Assembly (NCBI GenBank): GCA_021736705.1
Contig: JAIPFI010000004.1
Location: 1-49,096 of the forward strand
Origin: Methylococcaceae bacterium
Lineage (GTDB): Bacteria; Pseudomonadota; Gammaproteobacteria; Methylococcales; Methylomonadaceae
Length of the DNA: 49,096 nt
Direction: 5' to 3'
This document shows positions 39,001 through 48,987 of the stretch, one piece after another (positions within the stretch are counted from its first letter, which is position 1; every line of letters begins with the position of its first letter). The position numbers were made by a program, and so were the translations under genes. The notes under the pieces were generated by a model. That model made no database searches. It was not told where the DNA came from and was given only the letters and a program-made list of their open reading frames with translations.

Positions 39001-39128
39001 TTTTTAGGTGGTTGCCAGAAAAACTTTTAAGGGTGGAAATGTTTTTTATAGTTTTGGCTTCACATAATCATTAAAAAGCGTAAAATGGCTCGATTAAGTT
39101 TGGTTGAATATAATTTTGAGGAATCTAG

Positions 39129-39386
39129 ATGGTAGTTATTCGTCTTGCCAGAGGTGGGCAAAAAAATCGTCCTTTTTATCATGTCGTAGTGACTGATAGT
39201 AGAAATAGTCGTGATGGACGTTATATTGAGCGCGTAGGATTTTTTAATCCTTTAGCAAAAGGCTCAGAAGAAAGGTTAAAATTAGATGAAGAGCGCATTG
39301 CTCATTGGCAAGCTAATGGTGCGCAGCCTTCTGAACGTGTTGCTAATTTGATAAAAGATCTTAAAAAAGCAGCAGTAGCAGCTTAA
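39129..39386 (+). CDS. rpsP: 30S ribosomal protein S16
   Basis: [41 protein letters not shown]. Confidence 0.98.
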   Translation: MVVIRLARGGQKNRPFYHVVVTDSRNSRDGRYIERVGFFNPLAKGSEERLKLDEERIAHWQANGAQPSERVANLIKDLKKAAVAA

Positions 39387-39390
39387 AAAA

Positions 39391-39894
39391 TTGGCTGATG
39401 AATTTATTAGCGTTGGCCTAGTCTCCGGTGTCTTTGGCGTTCAGGGTTGGATAAAAGTATATTCTTATACAGATCCTCGCGAAAACATACTGAATTACTC
39501 GCCTTGGACTCTAAGAAAAGGCAAGGATAGCAAGGAAGTTAAGGTTCTTAATGGTCGCCGGCATGGAAAAGCAGTCGTAGCATACTTGGATAATATTAAT
39601 GATCGGGATAGCGCGACTGATTTAAATGGCTGGGAGATATTGATTCGCCATGAACAATTGCCTAAGGCAAAAAAAGGCGAATATTATTGGAGCGACTTGG
39701 TAGGATTACAGGTTAATACAATCTCTGGTGTAAAGCTTGGTGTTGTTAAGCAGATGCTGGAAACAGGTGCTAATGATGTTGTCATTGTGATGGGGGAAAG
39801 GGAGCGATTGATTCCTTTCTTGCAAGAACAAATCATCATAAGTATAGATTTGCTTGCAGGGGTCATGGTTGTTGATTGGGATCCTGAATTTTAA
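39391..39894 (+). CDS. rimM: Ribosome maturation factor RimM
   Basis: GVFGVQGWIKVYSYTDPRENILNY; GEYYWSDLVGLQV; TTG start. Confidence 0.96.
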   Translation: MADEFISVGLVSGVFGVQGWIKVYSYTDPRENILNYSPWTLRKGKDSKEVKVLNGRRHGKAVVAYLDNINDRDSATDLNGWEILIRHEQLPKAKKGEYYWSDLVGLQVNTISGVKLGVVKQMLETGANDVVIVMGERERLIPFLQEQIIISIDLLAGVMVVDWDPEF

Positions 39895-40640
39895 TGCGTT
39901 TTGATGTGGTAACAATTTTTCCTGAAATGGTACTTGATTGTGCTATGAATGGTGTTACTGGTCGTGCAATAAAGCAGGGTTCAATTGGTTTTTCTGTTTG
40001 GAATCCTCGTGATTACGCTGTAGATAAGCATAAAACAGTTGATGATCGACCTTATGGTGGTGGCCCTGGTATGGTTATGAAATATAAACCATTAAAGGAT
40101 GCTGTTGATAATGCAAAGAAAGATGCTAGAGCTGAGCGAGTTAAAGTTGTTTATTTAAGTCCACAAGGCAAGCCAATTACACAGCAACTGCTAAATGACA
40201 GTAGTACTTTAGATCAGTTGATTTTAGTTGCTGGGCGCTATGAGGGGATTGATGAACGATTTATACAAGATGAATGTCAGGAAGAGTGGTCATTAGGTGA
40301 TTTTGTTATTAGTGGTGGCGAGTTAGCTGCGCTAGTCGTCATTGATGGGATCTCAAGGCTTCTGCCCGGGGTATTGGGTGATGAGGAGTCTGCAAGACAG
40401 GACTCTCATATGAATGGTTTATTGGATTGTCCGCACTATACTCGCCCTGAAGTATTTAAGGACAAAGCTGTTCCAAATGTTTTGCTCGGCGGTAATCATA
40501 AGGACATAGCAAAATGGCGATTGAAACAGTCATTAGGCCGAACTTGGCAAAAAAGACCCGATTTGTTGTTTGATAAAGAATTAACGGCGGAACAGCAGTC
40601 GTTGTTAAACGAATTTAAAATTGAATTGAAGTATAAATAG
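39894..40640 (+). CDS. trmD: tRNA (guanine37-N1)-methyltransferase
   Basis: [54 protein letters not shown]. Confidence 0.98.
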   Translation: MRFDVVTIFPEMVLDCAMNGVTGRAIKQGSIGFSVWNPRDYAVDKHKTVDDRPYGGGPGMVMKYKPLKDAVDNAKKDARAERVKVVYLSPQGKPITQQLLNDSSTLDQLILVAGRYEGIDERFIQDECQEEWSLGDFVISGGELAALVVIDGISRLLPGVLGDEESARQDSHMNGLLDCPHYTRPEVFKDKAVPNVLLGGNHKDIAKWRLKQSLGRTWQKRPDLLFDKELTAEQQSLLNEFKIELKYK

Positions 40641-40648
40641 GTACAGTA

Positions 40649-40993
40649 ATGAGTAATATTATTAGTCAATTGGAAGCAGAGCAGCTAAAAAAAGATATGC
40701 CAGTGTTTAACCCTGGTGATACAGTTGTTGTGCAAGTAAGAGTAAAAGAAGGCGAACGCGAAAGATTGCAGGCATTTGAAGGTGTTGTTATTGCTAAGCG
40801 TAATCGTGGATTAAATTCAGCTTTTACAGTTAGAAAGATTTCTCATGGCGTAGGCGTTGAACGTGTTTTCCAAACACACAGCCCTTTAGTTGGAGATATT
40901 CAAGTTAAGCGTCGTGGCGCAGTGCGTAGAGCTAAGTTGTATTACTTGCGTGATTTGTCAGGTAAAGCTGCACGTATTAAAGAGAAGTTATAA
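40649..40993 (+). CDS. rplS: 50S ribosomal protein L19
   Basis: [46 protein letters not shown]. Confidence 0.98.
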   Translation: MSNIISQLEAEQLKKDMPVFNPGDTVVVQVRVKEGERERLQAFEGVVIAKRNRGLNSAFTVRKISHGVGVERVFQTHSPLVGDIQVKRRGAVRRAKLYYLRDLSGKAARIKEKL

Positions 40994-41015
40994 GAAGCTC
41001 TTTTTATGGTGAATC

Positions 41016-41044
41016 AAAAAAGGCGCTATTAGCGCCTTTTTTAT
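41016..41044. terminator. Terminator hairpin between convergent rplS and ExeA-like gene
   Basis: aaaaaaggcgctattagcgccttttttat. Confidence 0.92.
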
Positions 41045-41060
41045 GTTTTTTGTATTTGTT

Positions 41061-41975
41061 TTAGCGACTCTTGGATATGTCTACACCTGTTTCTTCTAAT
41101 AGAGCAAGGCGTAACTTTTCTATTTCAGCGATATTCGGGATTAAACATATTTTACCTTCAAAGCGTTTGATTCCACCGATAGTACGTTCACGGACTACAT
41201 CGACAATAACTTTCCAGTTAATTTCTTTTTTATCTGCAGCAAAAGCAAATACCAAGGCAAGGTCAGCAAGATTGTTTATTAATCGTGGTACGCCACTGGA
41301 ATAATAAAAAAGAGCAGCACAAGCAGAGGGAAGGAAGATATTTTCTGTGCTACCTGCTACTTTTAAACGGAAATTAATATATTGTTCTGTTTCTTCATAA
41401 TTTAGTGGCGTCAGGTGGTATTCTATTGAAATCCTTTGGGAAAATTGTATCAGTTCTGGTTGGTTAAGTTTATCTACTAATTCTGGTTGACCAACAAGAA
41501 TCAGTTGTAACATGATTTGCTGCTCGGTATTAATGTTGGACAGTAAACGTAATTCTTCGAGTGTTTGGATGTCCATGTTTTGTGCTTCATCAACGATAAG
41601 CACAACGCGAATGCCGGCATTGCTTTTTTGGGTTATAAATTTGACGAAAGCATTATATTGATCTGCTTTGTTAGATGCCGTGGATTCAATATTAAATGCT
41701 GCTAACACCCATGTTAATAGGCTGCCAAATGCGCTATGTGTATTGGTAATCAACCCGACTTCGCATTGAACCTCAATTTTTTTTAATAAGCTACGTACTA
41801 GTGTTGTTTTTCCAGAGCCAATTTCACCTGTTATAACTGTGAATCCTGCTTGACTTACTAAACCATACTGTAGTGTTGTCAGCGCTTTTTTGTGTTTTTG
41901 GCTTAAAAATAGAAAGCTTGGGTCAGGAATTAGCGAAAATGGTTTTTTTGTAAGACCGTAAAACTTAGTATACAT
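41061..41975 (-). CDS. ExeA/MshM-like AAA ATPase
   Basis: MYTKFYGLTKKPFSLIPDPSFLFLSQKHKKAL; ITGEIGSGKTTLVRSLL; VVLIVDEAQNM. Confidence 0.9.
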   Translation of the reverse strand: MYTKFYGLTKKPFSLIPDPSFLFLSQKHKKALTTLQYGLVSQAGFTVITGEIGSGKTTLVRSLLKKIEVQCEVGLITNTHSAFGSLLTWVLAAFNIESTASNKADQYNAFVKFITQKSNAGIRVVLIVDEAQNMDIQTLEELRLLSNINTEQQIMLQLILVGQPELVDKLNQPELIQFSQRISIEYHLTPLNYEETEQYINFRLKVAGSTENIFLPSACAALFYYSSGVPRLINNLADLALVFAFAADKKEINWKVIVDVVRERTIGGIKRFEGKICLIPNIAEIEKLRLALLEETGVDISKSR

Positions 41976-42213
41976 ATATTAATACTGGGTAGTGATTATG
42001 GGCTTGTAATTGAGTAATGATTATACCGTATATATTCCCTACAGGGATTGATTATGCGTGTTAGTGTTGTCTCGGATATTTTTCTTAAGCATAAAAGTGC
42101 AGGTGATAGGTGTTGCTATTCGCTATAATTTTTGATTTTAACCTAAGGGCTATGGCATATAATAGTACTTGTGTATGCTGAAATAAAACGTTTAAAACAA
42201 TGAATAGGTTGAT

Positions 42214-44967
42214 ATGGCAATAAGTGAATTTGTGGTCGGACAGCGATGGATCAGTGCTTCCGAGCCTGAGTTGGGGTTGGGATTAGTGCTTGCAGTTGAA
42301 GCTAATCGAGTAACAATTTTGTTTTTAGCGAGTAATGAGCATAGGGTCTATGCGCAAGATAACTCACCTTTGACGCGCGTGCGCTTTTTGCCGGATGATA
42401 AAATTGAAACGGAAGACGGTGATCATTTAACGGTTAAATCTGTGACTGAAGAGCAGGGGCTTTTGCGCTATCATGCAATGGCGGAGGGCGGTAATATTGT
42501 GTTGATTGATGAGATGGAATTAAGTCATCACTCGCAATTTAACAAGCCACAAGACAAATTATTTATTGGCCAAGCAGAGTCTGGTCGTTGGTTTTCACTG
42601 CGCTATCAAACGTGGAATTATTTACATCAACTGCATAAAAGTGATGTGAAAGGCTTACTTGGTGCTCGCGCATCATTAATTCCGCATCAGCTATATATTG
42701 CTCATGAAGTTGCGCGACGAGACAAGGTGCGTGTCATGCTTGCTGATGAAGTGGGGCTGGGTAAAACGATTGAGGCGGGTTTGATTTTGCATCACCGCTT
42801 ACAAATGGGCTTGTCATCACGCATTATGATTGTGGTGCCTGAGAGTTTGCTGCATCAGTGGCTGGTTGAAATGCTACGTCGGTTTAATTTAAAATTCAGT
42901 CTTTTCGATGAGTCTCGCTGCTTGGCGATAGATGAGGATAATCCTTTTTTGAATGAGCAGTTAGTGCTTTGTAGTTTGGACTTTTTTGAGGAAAATCCGC
43001 ATAGGCAAGCACAAGCAGTTCAAGCTAACTGGGATATAGTCGTCGTCGATGAAGCGCATCATTTGCAGTGGAGTGAAGGCGTGCCCAGCCCAGCCTATTT
43101 ATTTGTCGAACAGTTGACCCAGTTTGCTAACGGTTTAATACTGTTAACCGCAACACCTGAGCAATTAGGTAAGCAAACGCACTTTGCTCAACTGCGTTTA
43201 TTGGATCCGGATCGTTTTCATAGTTTTGAGCTATTTTTAGAGGAAGAGCGTCAGTTTGAGCCGATTGCTCAGTTAGCTGAGAAAATTGTCAATGAGCGTA
43301 TTTTAAATGAGATGGATAGAAGTCGCTTAGCTACCTATATCGATCAAAATCTATGTGCAAAATTCTTACAAGATGCGAATGCTAGTGGTTTAATTCAAGA
43401 TGTTATTGATCAATTGATTGATCGGCATGGCACAGGGCGTATTTTATTTAGAAATTCTCGACATGTCGTGCAAGGTTTTCCTGTGCGCGAGTTCTATGCT
43501 TATCCATTAACGGGTGATGCTGAAAATAGTGATGTCTATCTTGTCTGGTTGATGCAGAAAATCAAGCAATTGGGCGATGAGCAGGTTTTATTGATTTGTC
43601 GGCACGCTGAAACTGCCTTGCATTTGCAGAAAAGTTTGCGCGAGAAGCATGCAATTAATGCCGCTGCTTTTCATGAAGGCATGAGTATTATTGAGCGGGA
43701 TAGAGCGGCGGCTTATTTTGCTGATGAAGACGCGCGTGTGCGTATTTTGCTTTGCTCTGAAATAGGCAGTGAAGGGCGTAATTTTCAATTCGTACATCAT
43801 TTGATTTTATTGGATTTGCCTGAAAATCCTGATTTATTGCAACAGAGAATTGGGCGTCTTGATCGTATCGGTCAAAAGCAAACAATTAAAATCCATGTGC
43901 CTTATGTCGTTGGCAGTAAACAACATAGTTTGTGTCGATGGTATGCCGAGGGTTTGGGTTTGTTTCAAGCAAATAGTAATGCCGCAAGCGAAGTGTATCG
44001 AGTGCAAAAGGAGTTCGTTGAGCAAGTCTGTGTAAGTGCTGATCAACAAGGATTGCAGGCCTTGGTTGATTCTAGTCGCGCATTGATAGAAAAGGTTGAA
44101 GCAGAAATGCATCAGTCGCGTGACTTATTGTTAGAGTTTAATTCTTGTCGCAAAGATATTGCTGAGCAACTGATTGAGACGATCCGGAGATTAGCGCAGC
44201 CTGATGCTTTATGGGCTTATATGGAGGATATCTTTGAATATTTTGGCGTCGATTCTGAGTATCATTCCAAAGCCTGCGCTATTTTACAGACAGGGCAGGC
44301 GCAAAGAGTTTCACAGTTTCCTTATGTTCCGGAGGATGGGGTGACTGTGACGGTGAGCCGTGATGTCGCGTTAGCAAGAGAAGATATGCAATATTTAACT
44401 TGGGAGCATCCTATGGTGACCTCAGCAATGGATTTGATCTTGTCGGATAATGTCGGCAATGCCGCCTTAAGTGTTATTCAGCATCAGCAACTCAAGCCGG
44501 GGCAGTACTTGTTAGAGTGTTTGTTCTTAATAGAGTGTAGTGCGCCCTTAACTTTGCAATTGAATCGTTTTTTACCGGCGACTCCAATACGCATTTTGAT
44601 TGATCAGAAGCAAAAAGAGTTAACGGAGCAGATTGCACATGAAGAGTTGATTGAGCTTGTGCATAAATTTGAGGTAGAACAAATAACGGCATTTATGGGG
44701 AGTGAGCATAAAAACATTAAGGCTATGATTATTGACGCGGAACGTAGCGCAGAAATTGCAATGCAGGCTGTGATTGCTCAGGCCAATAGGGACATGTTGA
44801 AAATATCTGCTGAAGAAATAAAACGACTAGAAGCCTTGTCACAAGTTAATCCAAGTATAAAGTTAGAAGAAATAGAAGCATTAAAAGATCGCACCATTGC
44901 TTCGCATGGTTATATTAGGGATGCTAAATTGCGCTTAGATGCAGTTCGATTTATCATAGTCAATTAA
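42214..44967 (+). CDS. rapA: RNA polymerase-associated helicase RapA/HepA
   Basis: VGQRWISASEPELGLG; LADEVGLGKTIEAGLIL; DEAHH; LDLPENPDLLQQRIGRLDRIGQ. Confidence 0.97.
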   Translation: MAISEFVVGQRWISASEPELGLGLVLAVEANRVTILFLASNEHRVYAQDNSPLTRVRFLPDDKIETEDGDHLTVKSVTEEQGLLRYHAMAEGGNIVLIDEMELSHHSQFNKPQDKLFIGQAESGRWFSLRYQTWNYLHQLHKSDVKGLLGARASLIPHQLYIAHEVARRDKVRVMLADEVGLGKTIEAGLILHHRLQMGLSSRIMIVVPESLLHQWLVEMLRRFNLKFSLFDESRCLAIDEDNPFLNEQLVLCSLDFFEENPHRQAQAVQANWDIVVVDEAHHLQWSEGVPSPAYLFVEQLTQFANGLILLTATPEQLGKQTHFAQLRLLDPDRFHSFELFLEEERQFEPIAQLAEKIVNERILNEMDRSRLATYIDQNLCAKFLQDANASGLIQDVIDQLIDRHGTGRILFRNSRHVVQGFPVREFYAYPLTGDAENSDVYLVWLMQKIKQLGDEQVLLICRHAETALHLQKSLREKHAINAAAFHEGMSIIERDRAAAYFADEDARVRILLCSEIGSEGRNFQFVHHLILLDLPENPDLLQQRIGRLDRIGQKQTIKIHVPYVVGSKQHSLCRWYAEGLGLFQANSNAASEVYRVQKEFVEQVCVSADQQGLQALVDSSRALIEKVEAEMHQSRDLLLEFNSCRKDIAEQLIETIRRLAQPDALWAYMEDIFEYFGVDSEYHSKACAILQTGQAQRVSQFPYVPEDGVTVTVSRDVALAREDMQYLTWEHPMVTSAMDLILSDNVGNAALSVIQHQQLKPGQYLLECLFLIECSAPLTLQLNRFLPATPIRILIDQKQKELTEQIAHEELIELVHKFEVEQITAFMGSEHKNIKAMIIDAERSAEIAMQAVIAQANRDMLKISAEEIKRLEALSQVNPSIKLEEIEALKDRTIASHGYIRDAKLRLDAVRFIIVN

Positions 44968-45044
44968 AGTGTACGTTTTGAGCTTCAGTGCTTGCGCTGA
45001 ATGTGAAGATAATTATAAGAATAATCACAGTATAGAGGATAGAA

Positions 45045-45770
45045 ATGAGCTTATTGGATTCAGTTTTTGGTAAATCAAAAGTAAATGTAGCAAATAAAAA
45101 AGTTAAGGCAGCACTAGATGCAAATGATCCAGTGGCGCTTGAAAAAGCACTCGCTGGCGCCATCACTATTTATCAATCTATTGGCTCAAATAGTTCAGTA
45201 TTTAAAGATGCTTTGTACAACTGGGGTATGGCTTTATTGTATTCCGCTAGACTAAAGCAGGGTGCTGAGGCAATGTCGCTTTATGAAGACGCGGGTAAGA
45301 AATTCTCATTCTGCTTAGTAGCAAAACCTGATTATTTGGCGGCTGCTTTGGATTGGAGTGTTGCTTTAATGGAATTAGCTGCCCTGCAGACGGGCGCTGC
45401 ACAAACAGCAAGTTATGCTTTGGCAAAAGAAAAGTTAACGCTTGCTGATAGTATTCATAAGGGCGTTGCTTCTTATAATTTTGCCTGTTTGCACGCAGTA
45501 GAGGGTGACTTTGATGCCTGTAAAGTAGCATTAGAGCTTGCGCGTGATTATAAAAATTTGCCGGATGAGCAAGATATTTTAAATGATGCCGATATGCAAG
45601 TGGCAAAAACACAAGATTGGTTTGATGACTTTATTGCTTCAATTAATGTACCTGCTGCTAAATCCGAAAAGTTAAGTGCTGATGGTAATGTGGCGAACAA
45701 AGGAGGCACAATCTATAGTAAAACCCAAGTGAAAACGGATGGTGTTAAGGTTAAGTACGACGATAAATAA
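45045..45770 (+). CDS. TPR-like repeat protein
   Basis: AKKALDAND-type helical repeats, e.g. FKDALYNWGMALLYSARLKQGAEAMSLYEDAGKKFSFCLVAKPDYLAAALDWSVALMELA. Confidence 0.8.
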   Translation: MSLLDSVFGKSKVNVANKKVKAALDANDPVALEKALAGAITIYQSIGSNSSVFKDALYNWGMALLYSARLKQGAEAMSLYEDAGKKFSFCLVAKPDYLAAALDWSVALMELAALQTGAAQTASYALAKEKLTLADSIHKGVASYNFACLHAVEGDFDACKVALELARDYKNLPDEQDILNDADMQVAKTQDWFDDFIASINVPAAKSEKLSADGNVANKGGTIYSKTQVKTDGVKVKYDDK

Positions 45771-45785
45771 GCTTTCTTACCTTAT

Positions 45786-46276
45786 ACTCGATGTTCAAGT
45801 TTTTAGGTTTAGAAAAATGACCAAAAAACAAGCAAGCTAAAGCTGTTAAAATCTGTCGTATTTCAGCAAGATGTTGATTCAGGCGCCGGCAGATTTTATA
45901 AAAACCTTTGTAACCGATTTGAATAGCGCATTAGGCGAACTCAAGCCTTATGCCAAGCTATCGTCATTACAGCAGCGTTGGTTAGGATTTTGTTGGTTGA
46001 TAGAGGAAGTTTTTCAATTATTGCCGTCTGGAAAACATAGGGCCAGGAGAGCTGGGTACTTTAGGAATGTGCATGAAATAATGTCTTCATCTTAGGAGCG
46101 CAGGCAGCTTGCCTGCTAAAGGCAGACGAGCCGTCTGCGCTCCCAAAAAAAAATTAGTTGTCGAAGTTATTTTGTGCTCATTCCTTAGAGCTAACGACTT
46201 CTTTATGATACCGATCTGAAGGCTGATTTTTGATGCAGCAGTGTGCCTAAAATTAAAAAACTTGAACATCGAGTGA
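45786..46276. mobile_element. Decayed IS element with ~19-bp terminal inverted repeats and a transposase N-terminal fragment
   Basis: actcgatgttcaagttttt (45786) and aaaaacttgaacatcgagt (ending 46276); ORF from 45871 reads SALGELKPYAKLSSLQQRWLGFC. Confidence 0.75.
46061..46187. mobile_element. MITE-like element nested in the decayed IS; copy 2 of the dispersed repeat at 19720
   Basis: ttaggaatgtgcatgaaataatgtcttc ... gaagttattttgtgctcattcctta inverted ends; internal gcagacgagccgtctgc hairpin. Confidence 0.75.
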
Positions 46277-46352
46277 TAGGTTCCGCTTTAAGTGGATAGT
46301 TTGAATTTTAATGCCTAACGAGCGTCTCGCTTTATACGGGAAAGCTTAAAAA

Positions 46353-47051
46353 TCAAAGAATCTTATTAAAAATTTTACCTTGCCGGTATAACTGAGCCAA
46401 AGTATCCGGTTCAGCACCGAAAAAATAGCGCAAACGTAAACTCCACATCATCACTATCGTACGCCATACACCGAAATCTTCCCACCTTCGCCCAGAGCTT
46501 TTTACCTTAGTCGTCAAACAATAGCATTTTGATATTTTTTTCAAACACTTACTAATGGCAATATCTTCCATTAAGGCCACTTCAGGAAAACAGCCCGCCT
46601 CTAGAAATGCAGTGCGCCTTACAAATATGACTTGATCGCCCGTCGCTATTCCCGTTAAGCGCGAACGCCAATTCATCATTACCGCAACAACTTTTAACAT
46701 AAAGCTCTCACCCACTAATTGCATATCAAAACGCCCCCATTGCGCCCCACTATCTAGAGCAGATTGAATACAACACAATGCATTTTCAGGCAAAAAAGTA
46801 TCTGCATGTAAAAAAATAAACACATCCGCTGATGCCTTTTGCGCGCCAGCATTCATTTGCACTGCCCGCCCTTTAGGCGTTGTAATAAACACATCAATCA
46901 GCGGCAAGGAAACCTCTCTCGTTTCATCAGGACTTCCAGCATCAGCAATAATCAATTGGCACTCAGACCTTAATTCCTGTAATGCCAGCAGGCACTGCCT
47001 TATGCCAGACGCCTCATTTAAAGTGGGAATAATAATACTATATTTATGCAC
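46353..47051 (-). CDS. Family 2 glycosyltransferase (TIGR04283-like)
   Basis: HKYSIIIPTLNEASGIRQCLLAL; IIADAGSPDET; GRAVQMNAGA; FLHADT; GTG start at 47051, ORF open to 47099. Confidence 0.88.
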   Translation of the reverse strand: MHKYSIIIPTLNEASGIRQCLLALQELRSECQLIIADAGSPDETREVSLPLIDVFITTPKGRAVQMNAGAQKASADVFIFLHADTFLPENALCCIQSALDSGAQWGRFDMQLVGESFMLKVVAVMMNWRSRLTGIATGDQVIFVRRTAFLEAGCFPEVALMEDIAISKCLKKISKCYCLTTKVKSSGRRWEDFGVWRTIVMMWSLRLRYFFGAEPDTLAQLYRQGKIFNKIL

Positions 47052-47052
47052 T

Positions 47053-47670
47053 TTAAAACCGAGTATACATACTGGCTTGGTAACGGAATTTTTTAGCAAT
47101 CCAATAATCTACGCTTAAATAACGACCGCCACCCACAAAAATCAACATTAACAACATAATTGCATAAGTGACAGCAAACTCAACACCATTATTTAAGACA
47201 ACAAAACTGCCTTTCTCAGTTAGCCACTCATAATTACTGTATTGATGCAGAATTTCTTTAGCTCGACTCAACCGCTCAATCGCAGCTACCGTTCTTTCCG
47301 TAGCAAACCAGCCACTTCCTTCAGAAACAGCCAACCAACCATTAGGCAAATGCACCGTATAAGCAGCCACAATCATAATGATGAATAAAGGAATGGAAAT
47401 CCAACGCACCGCAAACCCAAGCAATAAAAACACCGCCCCCAAAATTTCAGTTCCGCTAACCAATCCAGCCATAAGCGTTGGTAAAGGCAAGCCCAAACCC
47501 CATTCAGCATTACCAAACCAAGCCACTGTATCCTCAAAGCTCGCGACTTTACGCATGCCAGCCATCCACATAATCGGAAATAGATAGAGCCTCAAAGCCA
47601 AGGGACCAAAAAAGTCTAAGGCTCGAGTTAAATCTAAGTAATCATACGATTTATTTAAAAAATCAATCAT
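47053..47670 (-). CDS. DoxX family membrane protein
   Basis: LALRLYLFPIMWMAGMRKVASFEDTVAWFGN; GTEILGAVFLLLGFAVRW. Confidence 0.85.
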   Translation of the reverse strand: MIDFLNKSYDYLDLTRALDFFGPLALRLYLFPIMWMAGMRKVASFEDTVAWFGNAEWGLGLPLPTLMAGLVSGTEILGAVFLLLGFAVRWISIPLFIIMIVAAYTVHLPNGWLAVSEGSGWFATERTVAAIERLSRAKEILHQYSNYEWLTEKGSFVVLNNGVEFAVTYAIMLLMLIFVGGGRYLSVDYWIAKKFRYQASMYTRF

Positions 47671-47772
47671 TTTCTATTTAACAATTTAAGAATAATAAAA
47701 ATAACTTAAAGTTACCTTGTTTGATGGATACATACAGCATCAAGTCTTGGAATTCAAGACTACAAGCCAGCC

Positions 47773-48267
47773 CTACATATCTAAATGAGGGAACTTAATC
47801 TGACTGAGCCAATAGTTTAACTCAGGCTTTTGCAATAAATCAGTGACTAACTTCATAGCAATCACTAAATTCCTTTCAGCCAGATCACTTAAGCCGCTCC
47901 CTAACTCAAATTCCAACCCTTGAATGCTTAATAAAAAACAGGGAGGTGGCTCTTTATGTATAACATTTTCATAAACAGCCAATACCGATGCAGGACTCAT
48001 TGCATGCGTGGTATAGCTCTTATCTTTTTCAGGAGAAAGCCGAGTCAATGAATAAGCCTCAGTACAGGCGACCGATGCGTCAATAAATAATACAAGTTCG
48101 CGACCCTCCAAATCCAAAGCATGTTCAATTTGCAATTGAAAATCAGTGATAATTTCAAGACCAGAGAGCTGTAAGTTATTTTCAATATATTCAATAACTA
48201 AAGGTCCGAGCGCATCATCTCCACGACTCAGGTTTCCATAACCAAATACCAATACGTTTCTCATCAT
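47773..48267 (-). CDS. Hydrogenase maturation protease-family protein (HyaD/HoxW-like)
   Basis: VLVFGYGNLSRGDDALGPLVIEYIE; LVLFIDASVA; THAMSPASVLAVYE. Confidence 0.9.
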   Translation of the reverse strand: MMRNVLVFGYGNLSRGDDALGPLVIEYIENNLQLSGLEIITDFQLQIEHALDLEGRELVLFIDASVACTEAYSLTRLSPEKDKSYTTHAMSPASVLAVYENVIHKEPPPCFLLSIQGLEFELGSGLSDLAERNLVIAMKLVTDLLQKPELNYWLSQIKFPHLDM

Positions 48268-48404
48268 TTAAAATAAAAAACAGAACGGGGCATGACAATA
48301 CGATGACAATAGATCATAAGACCAGTCGCATTGATTTTAGAAACAATAAACTCATCAGCGTTCATAACTCGTTCCTTGTTAATTGGCGTTACTTTATTCT
48401 TCAT
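48264..48404 (-). pseudogene. PAS-domain mini-ORF (46 aa), internally deleted remnant
   Basis: MKNKVTPINKERVMNADEFIVSKINATGLMIYCHRIVMPRSVFYFK*, reminiscent of Aer-type PAS 'FIVSKTDxKGxITYCNRxF...RHPDMPRxVF'. Confidence 0.55.
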
Positions 48405-48546
48405 AATTTCTATTCAAATTAATTGATGCAAACTAAATGATAAGCTATTTTATTGCATTAGCGCCGTCTTGTATCAACAGACTTGTAAAAAAATTAATTT
48501 AATGTAGTCACTCCAGTTCACAATCCTTTATAATAGAACTTCCAAA

Positions 48547-48924
48547 GGGGACGACCAGGTTTCGACGTGGGTAGCAAAACCTTAGGGGCATGTCGAGGAC
48601 AGTACACCTCGTAAAACCTACTGAAACTTAAGTATTCGCAAATGACGAAAACTACTCAATGGCTTTAGCTGCTTAAACACAGCACCATTCTCCTGACTAT
48701 CTGTGCTTATGCGGGTAGGTTCTTCGGAACACTCAGGAGTCACTCTACATAAGATCGCGTTAAGGACTTTGTTCGGAGTTCAAACACGCTAAATCCAATC
48801 GAAATCGCTAAAAGTATCTTGGTCCGACGGGTAGCTTCTAGCTAAATCAAAAGCGCGGAATAAACATGTAGATCCAAAGGCGGAGTGCTTGCGGACGGGG
48901 GTTCGATTCCCCCCGTCTCCACCA
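48547..48924 (+). ncRNA. ssrA: Transfer-messenger RNA
   Basis: ggggacgaccaggtttcgacg 5' end; tag gcaaatgacgaaaactactcaatggctttagctgcttaa = ANDENYSMALAA*; 3' ggttcgattccccccgtctccacca. Confidence 0.97.
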
Positions 48925-48950
48925 AGACAACGTTTTAAAAGATTCAAATA

Positions 48951-48987
48951 AAACCCGAAACGCCTTAAAAGGTTTTCGGGTTTTTTT
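48951..48987 (+). terminator. Terminator downstream of ssrA
   Basis: aaacccgaaacgccttaaaaggttttcgggttttttt. Confidence 0.9.

Noticed and set aside
45871-46095. Independent 74-aa gene
   Set aside because: Last ~25 residues come from the nested MITE and the start lies within IS terminal repeats; better read as a transposase fragment.
47740-47765. caagtcttggaattcaagac palindrome as an operator
   Set aside because: Short palindrome near a run of other short repeats; no independent support for a regulatory role.
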